Source: Gammaproteobacteria bacterium
Lineage (GTDB): Bacteria; Pseudomonadota; Gammaproteobacteria; Arenicellales; JAOTYS01
Direction of reading: 5' to 3'
Assembly: GCA_029861795.1 (NCBI GenBank)
Contig: JAOTYS010000137.1
Span: forward strand, 1-10,366
DNA: 10,366 bases
How positions within the stretch are numbered: the stretch's first letter is position 1; each line of letters opens with the position of its first letter. The notes under the pieces were generated by a model, which searched no databases, was not told the origin of the DNA, and saw only the letters and a list, made by a program, of their open reading frames with translations. A program made the position numbers and the translations under genes. Positions 5,351 to 10,366 of this stretch are shown piece after piece.

Positions 5351-5411
5351 CCTAGCCGCGTCGTCTCCACTAACTCGCTTAGACGCGGCCAGAGTGGGAG
5401 AATCGGCTAGG
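5351..5411 (+). other. Nested inverted repeats with two alternative folds
   Basis: Fold A pairs GCCGCGTC (5355-5362) with GACGCGGC (5382-5389), a perfect 8-bp stem. Fold B pairs CCTAGCCG (5351-5358) with CGGCTAGG (5404-5411), also perfect. It continues as TCTCCACT (5364-5371) with AGTGGGAGA (5393-5401), leaving one extra base. The two folds share bases and exclude each other. Fold B has the layout of an attC stem (outer box, unpaired spacer, inner box with an extra-helical base, loop), but GCTAGGG replaces the required GTTRRRY core. It lies 12 bases after the Mth938-like stop and just before the Shine-Dalgarno-like AGGGA (5409-5413) of the membrane protein, so a terminator or an RNA switch is also possible. 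No T-run follows. Confidence 0.45.
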
Positions 5412-5421
5412 GACTGTTGAC

Positions 5422-5997
5422 ATGAAAGCTCGCGGTGCCCTTAGGTTCCCAGCTAAGCAGACTACCTGTGGCTTAGGGCAGGACGTCAAGGTAACCCGGC
5501 CTCGTCGACAGGTTCTAGTCGTTTCCAAAGCACGGCTGTCCGCACTTGTTCGCTTGGTAGTGTGGATGGCGATTGTTGCAGTCTTTTATTACACCCTTCT
5601 AGGTTTAGGTGATGCGACCGATGACGCGGCGCCGGTTGGCGACGCCAAGGCATGGTTACTTGAGGATGGGACGAGGTGGTTGCTGCTATTGTTTCCGATC
5701 TTTATCGTTCCGTACTTAATTGAAGGCATCAAGGCGCTCACCGTCCAGGATGAGCTTACGTTTGACGGGCTATCACAAACGGTCAGGAAGAATGACCGAG
5801 AAGTGGCGACGTTCAATCAGATTGAGCATCTAAAACTAAGTACCATAAATGGACGCTGTGAAGAGCTCGCATTAACCGCGGTATTGATTGACGGTAATAG
5901 CGTCCAGATTCATACAAGCGGCACACTACTCAAGATGGTCGCTCTGGCAAATGACATCGCGGATATCTTACAGGTAGAGGTAGTGCGCAATGACTGA
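5422..5997 (+). CDS. Two-pass membrane protein with a cytoplasmic C-terminal domain
   Basis: I do not recognise a named family. The 191-residue protein has a basic N-terminus (1-40), a first hydrophobic helix at about 42-62 (ALVRLVVWMAIVAVFYYTLL), an acidic loop of about 20 residues and a second helix at about 84-104 (RWLLLLFPIFIVPYLIEGI). The C-terminal part, about 105-191, begins DELTFDGLSQTVRKN and continues FNQIEHLKLST. That run of short strands ends in a helix, as in bacterial PH-like domains that follow paired membrane helices. By the positive-inside rule both ends would be cytoplasmic. ATG 5422 follows AGGGA (5409-5413) by eight bases. The resemblance to bacterial PH-like proteins is only in layout, and no catalytic motif is visible. 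Confidence 0.65.
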   Translation: MKARGALRFPAKQTTCGLGQDVKVTRPRRQVLVVSKARLSALVRLVVWMAIVAVFYYTLLGLGDATDDAAPVGDAKAWLLEDGTRWLLLLFPIFIVPYLIEGIKALTVQDELTFDGLSQTVRKNDREVATFNQIEHLKLSTINGRCEELALTAVLIDGNSVQIHTSGTLLKMVALANDIADILQVEVVRND

Positions 5998-6009
5998 GAT
6001 TACCTCTGC

Positions 6010-6051
6010 CACAACGTTCCGTCGCACGAAATCTTATTCGGGATTGTTGTG
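6010..6051. other. Imperfect inverted repeat after the membrane-protein gene
   Basis: CACAACGTTCCG (6010-6021) is largely complementary to CGGGATTGTTGTG (6039-6051): CACAAC and TCC/GGA pair, with two mismatches and one extra base. The loop is about 17 bases. Its ends (CCACAAC and GTTGTGA) loosely resemble attC boxes, but the element is only about 42 bp and GTTGTGA is not GTTRRRY. There is no T-run to support a terminator. It could be a hairpin or a decayed site. Confidence 0.3.
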
Positions 6052-6105
6052 ATCGATGTAACAGAGCAGACTTCGACTTCTCGGTGTCCTACTGGACGAA
6101 CCAAC

Positions 6106-6114
6106 GGAGGGAGG
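6106..6114 (+). promoter_or_regulatory. Strong Shine-Dalgarno that sets the PNPOx-like start
   Basis: GGAGGGAGG (6106-6114) ends six bases before ATG 6121. The in-frame GTG at 6049 would add 24 residues foreign to the family and has no such site. Confidence 0.75.
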
Positions 6115-6120
6115 ACGATC

Positions 6121-6588
6121 ATGGGCAGCAAACTAACTCATTATATGAAGGAGTTGGTCGCGTATAACACCGTCGGTTTCGTGGCGACTGTCGATGAAGA
6201 TGGCACACCGAACCTGTCTCCCAAAGGGACTTGTGTGGTGTTGGATGATGATCACATCGCGTTCGGCGAAATCCGGTCGCCGAATACCATTCGGAATCTG
6301 AAGGATCGTCATTCAATGGAAATCAATTTCATTGACTTATTCGCGCGCAAGGGATTTAGGGCAAAAGGGCACGCTGCATTCATCGAGCGCGGCACCGCGG
6401 AGTTCGAAGATTTAATCGAAAAATTCTCTCAATGGGGTGAGCTGACTCAGAAAATAAACGGTGTGGTGAAGCTGAAGGTAGAACGTGTACAGGTAGTTAT
6501 ATCTCCAGCTTATGGCATGGGCGCACAAGAAGGAGAACTACGGGCAAAATGGACAGCCTACTTCTCAAACACAAGACTCAAGATCTAG
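6121..6588 (+). CDS. Pyridoxamine 5'-phosphate oxidase-like FMN-binding split-barrel protein
   Basis: This 155-residue protein fits the PNPOx-like split-barrel family, whose members usually bind FMN (or F420 or haem) as dimers and reduce or oxidise small molecules. The opening helix MKELVAYNTVGFVATVDEDG (9-28) is followed by TPNLSPKGTCVVLDDDHIAFGE (29-50), the family's 'G.P..sp.g......d..i.f.d' strands. RSPNTIRNLKDRHSMEINFID (52-72) matches the 'R..kT..Nl...p.v.l.f.d' flavin-phosphate region. KGFRAKGHAAFIERG (77-91) follows, and the protein ends in a helix and the strand VERVQVVISPAYGMG. It is too short to be a true PdxH, which is about 210 residues, so vitamin B6 oxidation is not implied. 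The substrate is unknown. The gene is complete and the spacing to its neighbours (about 90-120 bases) does not suggest a tight operon. Confidence 0.75.
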   Translation: MGSKLTHYMKELVAYNTVGFVATVDEDGTPNLSPKGTCVVLDDDHIAFGEIRSPNTIRNLKDRHSMEINFIDLFARKGFRAKGHAAFIERGTAEFEDLIEKFSQWGELTQKINGVVKLKVERVQVVISPAYGMGAQEGELRAKWTAYFSNTRLKI

Positions 6589-6676
6589 AAGCACCCTATC
6601 CCATCAGAAGTAGCTGACACTAGAGCTTCAAATATTCACTGGAGCGAACGTCTGACCAGTCGAGGATTTACTCACC

Positions 6677-7336
6677 ATGCAGCTGAACCAGGTTACCAAG
6701 CGACTCATGAAGCTGGACACGGCGAGTCTTGCTGACGCGAACAAGGCTCTGCGTATTATGGATCCGGCCATTCGTCCCATTCAGTGTGGCCTGAAACTGA
6801 TCGGTGTTGCCCATACGATCCGTTGCCACGAGGACTTCCTCACAGTAATTAAAGCGCTCAGGGACGCCACTCCGGGTGAAGTGTTGGTCATCGATACAGG
6901 CGGGAGCCGGACAGCAGTGGCCGGTGAGCTATTCTCGACAGAGGCGAAACGTAAGGGGCTTTCTGGACTGGTGATCGACGGCGCTTGCCGCGACACGGCG
7001 AAGCTTAAGACTTTGGATTTACCTGTCTACTCTCGCTCGGTCACCTCAGTTGCCGGGACGACCTCCGCCATAGCCGAAACACAGATTGCCATTGAATGCG
7101 GCGGGATAAAGGTGAATCCTGGAGATGTAGTATTTGGCGACGATGATGGAATAATCGTGGCCTCCTGCGATGAACTAGCGCGACTTATTTCGGTTGCGGA
7201 AGATATCCAACGGAAAGAAGAGGCGATTCTTCGGCGAATGGACCAAGGCGAGTCACTCTTAGACATGATCAACTTTGAACAACATTGGGAAAACGTTCGA
7301 GACGGCAAGCACAGCAAGCTGGAATTTAAGACATAA
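6677..7336 (+). CDS. RraA-like / HMG-aldolase family protein
   Basis: This 219-residue protein belongs to the RraA-like fold, which includes 4-hydroxy-4-methyl-2-oxoglutarate/oxaloacetate (HMG/CHA) aldolases and the RNase E regulator RraA. TASLADANK (15-23) matches the family 'T..l.DA..' opening. GEVLVIDTGGSRTAVAGELF (67-86) holds the Gly-Gly and Glu84 of the active-site loop. GLVIDGACRDTAKLK (97-111) holds Arg105 and Asp106, which bind pyruvate and the divalent metal in the aldolases. VNPGDVVFGDDDGIIV (146-161) is the conserved C-terminal turn. All these residues are present, which favours aldolase or oxaloacetate-decarboxylase-type chemistry over a purely regulatory RraA. GAGGA (6662-6666) is ten bases before ATG 6677. 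No aromatic-degradation genes are nearby to suggest a pathway. Confidence 0.82.
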   Translation: MQLNQVTKRLMKLDTASLADANKALRIMDPAIRPIQCGLKLIGVAHTIRCHEDFLTVIKALRDATPGEVLVIDTGGSRTAVAGELFSTEAKRKGLSGLVIDGACRDTAKLKTLDLPVYSRSVTSVAGTTSAIAETQIAIECGGIKVNPGDVVFGDDDGIIVASCDELARLISVAEDIQRKEEAILRRMDQGESLLDMINFEQHWENVRDGKHSKLEFKT

Positions 7337-7411
7337 CGGGTAACGAGACGGTTTTGTCTGCAGCGTTGTGACGCTCGTGGCGATCCCTTTACTTGCGAGG
7401 ACTATGTGGAA

Positions 7412-7915
7412 ATGGCAGCGCTGTCTTATCGCTCATCCAAAACAGAGATCAAACAAAGTACTATTCACGGCAAAGGGCTATTCGCCAAGGCCGACATCGC
7501 CCATGGCGAGGTCGTTGCTGTCAAGGGAGGGAGTGTTCTTAGTGGACGGGAGTGGTCAAAGCTCGAGCCAGAGCTGGGCTCTGCGGAGATACAGATATCG
7601 GAGGATCTTTTCATAGCGCCAGTTTCCGCCGATGAAAGAGAAGATAGCATGTTGTATAGCAATCACTCTTGCGATCCGAACATTGCGATTCATGGTCAGA
7701 TCGTTTTTGTTGCGATGAGGGACATCGCTGCAGGTGAAGAATTAACCCATGACTGGGCAACCACGGATGATCTCGGCTATGAGATGCAGTGTCACTGCTG
7801 CTCACCAAAGTGCCGTGGCACAATCACCGGACGGGATTGGATGAAGAAAGAACTGCAAGAAAAATATAGAGGGTATTTTGCGTGGTTTCTACAACAGAAG
7901 ATTGATAAGTCATGA
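7412..7915 (+). CDS. SET-domain protein-lysine methyltransferase
   Basis: This compact SET protein (167 residues) would transfer a methyl group from SAM to a lysine side chain. The first SET motif is HGKGLFAKADIAHGEVV (19-35). NHSCDPN (84-90) is the pseudoknot motif NHSCxPN. GEELTHDWA (108-116) corresponds to the usual 'GEELTYDY', but with His and Trp where Tyr residues normally stand. The post-SET segment CHCCSPKCRG (127-136) has the CxCx4C spacing; with Cys87 of NHSC it can bind one zinc, as in eukaryotic-type SET enzymes. GAGGA (7397-7401) lies ten bases before ATG 7412; a GTG at 7406 adds two residues. Bacterial SET proteins of this size are widespread, and their substrates are mostly unknown. 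The changed catalytic motif makes activity less certain than the fold. Confidence 0.85.
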   Translation: MAALSYRSSKTEIKQSTIHGKGLFAKADIAHGEVVAVKGGSVLSGREWSKLEPELGSAEIQISEDLFIAPVSADEREDSMLYSNHSCDPNIAIHGQIVFVAMRDIAAGEELTHDWATTDDLGYEMQCHCCSPKCRGTITGRDWMKKELQEKYRGYFAWFLQQKIDKS

Positions 7916-7939
7916 CGCAGCCGACTTGGCGACTCGGAT

Positions 7940-7946
7940 AGGAAGG
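7940..7946 (+). promoter_or_regulatory. Shine-Dalgarno supporting a TTG start for the acetyltransferase
   Basis: AGGAAGG ends five bases before TTG 7952. The first in-frame ATG lies well inside the GNAT domain, so the rare TTG start is the best choice. Confidence 0.6.
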
Positions 7947-7951
7947 CTTAT

Positions 7952-8683
7952 TTGGAATCGGAGGGCTCTGGGCTGGATACAAAGGAACTACCCATCGGTG
8001 AGAGCGTTGTTTCAGTAACAAGTGTTGCGCCACCCTCCGACAGCATCTACCGCGGGCAGACCGTCACCCTCAAGCCGGTGGATCCCGCAGAAGACGTGGA
8101 TGAATTGTATGAAGGCTCTCATGGAAACGATCAAAACGCTCAAGTTTGGACCTATATGGCCTATGGGCCGTTTGCCAGCGCGGGCGCTATGCGTGAATGG
8201 TTGGAGAAATGTGCGAGCTCAACGGATCCACTTTTCTTGACGGTCCACTCCAACGAACAGTCGACGCGCGTCGGCATGGTGAGTTTTCTTAGTGTCGTAC
8301 CGGACATGCGACGTTTGGAGCTAGGGCACATCTGGTATAGCCCTGTAGTCCAACGCAGTAAAGTCAATACTGAAGCCATCTATCTCATGTTGTGTGAGGC
8401 ATTCGATAAGCTTAACTACCGAAGGGTCGAGTGGAAGTGCGATGCGCTTAATGAACGTTCGCGGGCAGCGGCCATGCGGCTTGGATTCAGTTTTGAGGGG
8501 ATATTCAACCAACACATGATTGTCAAAGGCCGCAATCGCGATACGGCATGGTACGCGATGCTTGATAGCGACTGGCCAGAAGTGAAATCGAATATGCAGA
8601 AATGGTTGCGTTCTGAAGACAATCGGGTGTCACTGCGTAAGCTGAATGACAAGATCGTGAGACCTGGTGCTAACGATGTTTGA
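7952..8683 (+). CDS. RimJ/RimL-type GNAT N-acetyltransferase
   Basis: This is a GNAT-fold acetyltransferase of 243 residues beginning with TTG. An unstructured N-terminus of about 30 residues precedes the domain (IYRGQTVTLKPVDPAEDVDEL). VWTYMAYGPFASAGAMREWL, VGMVSFLSVVPDMRRLELGHIWYSP, EAIYLMLCEAFDKLNYRRVEWKCDALNERS and AAMRLGFSFEGIF then follow in the usual RimL order, with the typical ending VKGRNRDTAWYAML. The acetyl-CoA pyrophosphate loop, usually Q/R-x-x-G-x-G/A, appears as QRSKVNTEA, a variant also found in this subfamily as far as I recall. The ending SDWPEVK is common there too. Substrates in this subfamily are undefined; protein N-termini, antibiotics or small amines are all possible. 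An attC-like site follows at 8714-8771. GNAT genes are among the commonest integron cassette cargo. Confidence 0.85.
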   Translation: MESEGSGLDTKELPIGESVVSVTSVAPPSDSIYRGQTVTLKPVDPAEDVDELYEGSHGNDQNAQVWTYMAYGPFASAGAMREWLEKCASSTDPLFLTVHSNEQSTRVGMVSFLSVVPDMRRLELGHIWYSPVVQRSKVNTEAIYLMLCEAFDKLNYRRVEWKCDALNERSRAAAMRLGFSFEGIFNQHMIVKGRNRDTAWYAMLDSDWPEVKSNMQKWLRSEDNRVSLRKLNDKIVRPGANDV

Positions 8684-8713
8684 TCTCATTCGTGAGCAGC
8701 GGGGTCTATGCTG

Positions 8714-8771
8714 AAGTAACACTTATCACTATGCCTTGCGTTTGCCGCCGGCATGACATTTTAAGTTAGAT
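8714..8771 (+). other. attC-like site following the acetyltransferase gene
   Basis: A 58-bp element from AAGTAAC (8714-8720) to the perfect GTTRRRY core GTTAGAT (8765-8771). TAAC pairs with GTTA. Further in, ATGCC (8731-8735) pairs with GGCAT (8750-8754), with partial complementarity between. The loop is TTGCGTTTGCCGCC. The size is that of short attC sites. No gene lies between it and the convergent dehydrogenase gene ending at 8796. Confidence 0.5.
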
Positions 8772-8795
8772 GTTGGTGCGGTTGTCACGTCCATT

Positions 8796-9527
8796 TCAAG
8801 CGATGACCAATCCGCCGCTTACGATCATTGTCTCACCGGTGCAATAAGTATTGGCGCCACTCGCGAGGAAGCAAGCCGCCTCGGCAATTTCGTGTGGTTC
8901 GGCGAGGCGCCCCATTGGTATGCGGGGCGTGACTTCCTCGGCGCGACCATGGGTGCGAACGCGCGGTGTGTCGGTAAGGCCTGGGGCCACGGCATTAACT
9001 AGGATGCCGTCTTTCACATAGGCCATGGCGAACGTGCGGGTTAGACTGATCACGCCGGCCTTGGCGGCTGCATAGTGTGCCATCTCCGGAAAACCGATGA
9101 ATCCATCCACTGAAGCGATGTTGACGATTCGTCCGCCACCGTGTTGACGCATGTGTGTGGATGCGGCGACAGAGGTGTGGAAAAGCCCCCGTAGACATGC
9201 ATCCATCACCGTATCCCATTCCCCGTCTGTGATTTCTTCTATCGGTGTGTAGATATAGATGCCTGCGTTATTGACCAGCACGTCGATGTTGCCGAGCGCT
9301 GTGACGGCCTCGTCAAATGCTTGATGACAGGCGCCCCGTGCGCGAAGATCGGCTATGATTCCGACGGCTTGCACGCCATCGTCCATGAGATTTTGCACGA
9401 ATGGTGAGAGTGTCTGGTTGTTCTTATCGATAAGCGCCAGGCGAGCGCCGCGCTCCGCGGCAAGCTTTGCAATTGCCTCACCGATGCCTTGTGCGGCCCC
9501 GGTGACAACCACCGATTTATCCTTCAT
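8796..9527 (-). CDS. Short-chain dehydrogenase/reductase (classical SDR)
   Basis: This complete classical SDR (243 residues) is a soluble NAD(P)-dependent oxidoreductase. TGAAQGIG (9-16) is the cofactor loop. Asp34 at the end of the second strand (LALIDK) predicts NAD(H) rather than NADP(H). NNAG is at 86-89. Ser139 (NIAS), Tyr152 and Lys156 (YAAAK) are the catalytic residues, and APGLTDTP (181-188) is the usual PG motif. The fourth residue of the N-S-Y-K tetrad, normally Asn in '-VNL-G-', is Cys111 in DACLRG, an unusual change. It is the only - strand gene recognised and is divergent from the DUF4262 gene. GGGAG (9537-9541 on the complement) precedes the ATG by nine bases. The C-terminus (GETMIVSGGLVIA) matches the family's 'G..i.VDGG', with Ser for Asp. 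The substrate is not predictable. Confidence 0.9.
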   Translation of the reverse strand: MKDKSVVVTGAAQGIGEAIAKLAAERGARLALIDKNNQTLSPFVQNLMDDGVQAVGIIADLRARGACHQAFDEAVTALGNIDVLVNNAGIYIYTPIEEITDGEWDTVMDACLRGLFHTSVAASTHMRQHGGGRIVNIASVDGFIGFPEMAHYAAAKAGVISLTRTFAMAYVKDGILVNAVAPGLTDTPRVRTHGRAEEVTPRIPMGRLAEPHEIAEAACFLASGANTYCTGETMIVSGGLVIA

Positions 9528-9593
9528 AACTGGTATCTCCCGTTGAATTGAAGTCGGTCGAGTCGTTTGATGATACTAACTGAGAAAGACGAT

Positions 9594-9622
9594 GTGACCA
9601 CTACTGTGCCAGTAGGTCGCAC
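9594..9622. promoter_or_regulatory. Hairpin in the divergent region between the SDR and DUF4262 genes
   Basis: GTGACC-A-CTACTG (9594-9606) pairs with CAGTAGGTCGCAC (9610-9622) around a three-base loop. The twelve pairs are broken by one bulged A on the left and CG on the right. It lies 67 bases from the SDR start and 120 bases from the DUF4262 start, so it could be an operator, a regulatory hairpin or the core of a degraded attC: TACTAAC at 9574-9580 and CTTAGGC at 9641-9647 flank it. The inner stem CTACTG/CAGTAG also occurs at 3614-3630. Another short hairpin, GCCGC-GTA-GCGGC (9657-9669), follows. Nothing else is seen between the two genes. Confidence 0.35.
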
Positions 9623-9741
9623 AATATGATGGATCTGAGGCTTAGGCGATTTGCCCGCCGCGTAGCGGCTGTAGCCAGGCCGAGGTAATATCTATTGCAG
9701 ATTAACGGGGGATTCACATCGTCTCCTGATTTTTTCGCACA

Positions 9742-10209
9742 ATGGATCCAACCGAACAAAAACTGGTATCAGACGTAGAGCGACACGGTTGGCACGTAAT
9801 ACATGTATTAGGGGACGATGAGTATCCGAATTTTTCATACACTGTCGGCTTGTACGACACGTTCGAGCACCCCGAAATCATATTGATCGGACTAAAGCAA
9901 GAAATAACCAACGTACTGCTAAACAATATGGGCGTTGACATCAAAGAGGGCAAAGGTTTCGAGCCGGGTCAGTTTTACCAGGGGATCCTCGATAACTTCC
10001 AATGTTGGATCGGTGAAGTGCCTAAGTCGGAGTATGGAGCCCATGTTGGCTTTGGACTTTGGTATTACGATGGTGATAACTTCCCGTTAGTACAGTGTGT
10101 ATATCCTTCCACGAATAATGTATATCCCTGGGAGCGGGAGTTTCCTGAGGACAGTAAGTTTTGGGCTAGGATGTTGACCGCGCCTCCAGGCGAAAGTGAC
10201 CTTCCCTAG
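9742..10209 (+). CDS. DUF4262 domain protein
   Basis: This 155-residue protein matches DUF4262, a family of unknown function. The signature is near the N-terminus: HGWHVIHVLGDDEYPNFSYTVGL (15-37) followed by EHPEIILIGL (42-51), corresponding to the family's 'GW....V.......P.faYTiGL......PEl.i.Gl'. The rest contains QCWIGEVPKSEYGAHVGFGLWYY (87-109) and a final segment (FPLVQCVYPSTNNVYPWE) typical of these proteins, including the 'P-W-E' near the C-terminus. It is predicted cytoplasmic, with no membrane segment. No clear Shine-Dalgarno precedes ATG 9742, although the domain fits this start well. DUF4262 proteins often occur in accessory regions. The stop codon lies in a small palindrome, CCTAG-CATGA-CTAGG (10205-10219). 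Confidence 0.78.
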   Translation: MDPTEQKLVSDVERHGWHVIHVLGDDEYPNFSYTVGLYDTFEHPEIILIGLKQEITNVLLNNMGVDIKEGKGFEPGQFYQGILDNFQCWIGEVPKSEYGAHVGFGLWYYDGDNFPLVQCVYPSTNNVYPWEREFPEDSKFWARMLTAPPGESDLP

Positions 10210-10232
10210 CATGACTAGGCAGATACTATGAG

Positions 10233-10366
10233 ATGGCACAGTATCCGTTGATCGAAGTAGAAGATTCAGTGCTGATCGTTATCGATGTGCAGGAATATTT
10301 CTTGAAGAAATTTCCGCCTGAGCTAAGGGGACCGTTACGTAGCCGAATCCGTTGGCTGATCGGTGT
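10233..10366 (+). CDS. Isochorismatase-family cysteine hydrolase, 5' part
   Basis: ATG 10233 opens a frame that runs off the right edge (44 codons seen). DSVLIVIDVQEYFLKKF (12-28) is the first strand and catalytic-Asp motif of isochorismatase-like hydrolases ('all.viDmQ.dF'), in which this Asp (19 here) is one of the Asp-Lys-Cys triad. The Lys and Cys would lie beyond the window. PPELRGPLRSRIRWLI matches the following helix, typically '....v..i..li..ar'. The Shine-Dalgarno is weak. The family includes isochorismatase, nicotinamidase and N-carbamoylsarcosine amidase, and the visible part cannot separate these. Confidence 0.7.
   Translation, partial: MAQYPLIEVEDSVLIVIDVQEYFLKKFPPELRGPLRSRIRWLIG

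Noticed and set aside
5990..6052. 20-codon frame overlapping the end of the membrane-protein gene (ATG inside ATGACTGA).
   Set aside because: Too short, no family, no Shine-Dalgarno, and it runs through an inverted repeat.
7331..7371. 41-bp element from ACATAAC to GTTGTGA after the RraA-like gene, considered as attC.
   Set aside because: It is shorter than known attC sites, the core is not GTTRRRY, and only a few inner bases pair (AGAC/GTCT). It is mentioned in a finding but not listed as a site.
9640..9680. Possible attC around GCTTAGGC and the GCCGC-GTA-GCGGC hairpin upstream of the DUF4262 gene.
   Set aside because: There is no GTTRRRY core and the outer arms do not pair well. It is recorded only as flanks of the 9594-9622 hairpin.
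276..10209. Reading the whole window as one biosynthetic operon (sulfotransferase, SDR, GNAT, SET and cupin together).
   Set aside because: There is no core biosynthetic enzyme, gaps of 100-300 bases separate genes, one gene is reversed, and the inverted repeats between genes point to independent units.
10205..10219. Palindrome CCTAG-CATGA-CTAGG at the DUF4262 stop.
   Set aside because: A five-base stem is expected by chance in 10 kb, and there is no T-run or second copy.

Overview
This is a bacterial window of roughly balanced base composition, packed with short, functionally unrelated genes. Ten of the eleven complete genes, the frameshifted remnant and both partial genes at the edges lie on the + strand. 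Good Shine-Dalgarno sequences precede several starts. No rRNA, tRNA, integrase, transposase or CRISPR array was seen. Nothing identifies the taxon. The gene families (RimL-type GNAT, FKBP, RraA-like, Mth938-like, DUF167, sulfotransferase, EctC-like cupin, DUF3303, DUF4262) and the attC-like sites are compatible with an environmental proteobacterium, but that is inference.

Left part (1-4864). After the tail of a probable methyltransferase come an FKBP-type isomerase, a protein made of two fused EctC-like cupins, a CTP-synthase-like glutamine amidotransferase homologue, a DUF3303-like small protein, a frameshifted DUF167 (YggU) gene and a sulfotransferase. The striking feature is what lies between them. 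Imperfect inverted repeats of about 55-90 bp, ending in a GTTRRRY-like core, sit at 671-728, 1794-1878, 2763-2850, 3124-3190, 3661-3731 (weak) and 4776-4864. They behave like integron attC sites. Each interval between successive cores (722, 1872, 2844, 3184, 3725, 4858) holds one recognisable gene, and some stop codons fall inside the 5' core box. I read this stretch as a gene-cassette array without a visible integrase, that is, a CALIN or part of a larger integron.

Middle part (4865-8771). A Mth938/AAMDC-domain protein, a two-pass membrane protein, a pyridoxamine-phosphate-oxidase-like flavoprotein, an RraA-like aldolase homologue, a SET-domain methyltransferase and a RimL-type acetyltransferase follow in one direction. 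Only the last is followed by a reasonable attC-like site (8714-8771). Structured inverted repeats at 5351-5411 and 6010-6051 could be degraded sites or unrelated hairpins.

Right part (8772-10366). A short-chain dehydrogenase runs on the - strand, divergent from a DUF4262 protein, with a 29-base hairpin in the shared upstream region. The window ends in the first 44 codons of an isochorismatase-family hydrolase. No shared pathway links these genes. Their mixture fits a cassette or accessory region better than a metabolic operon.
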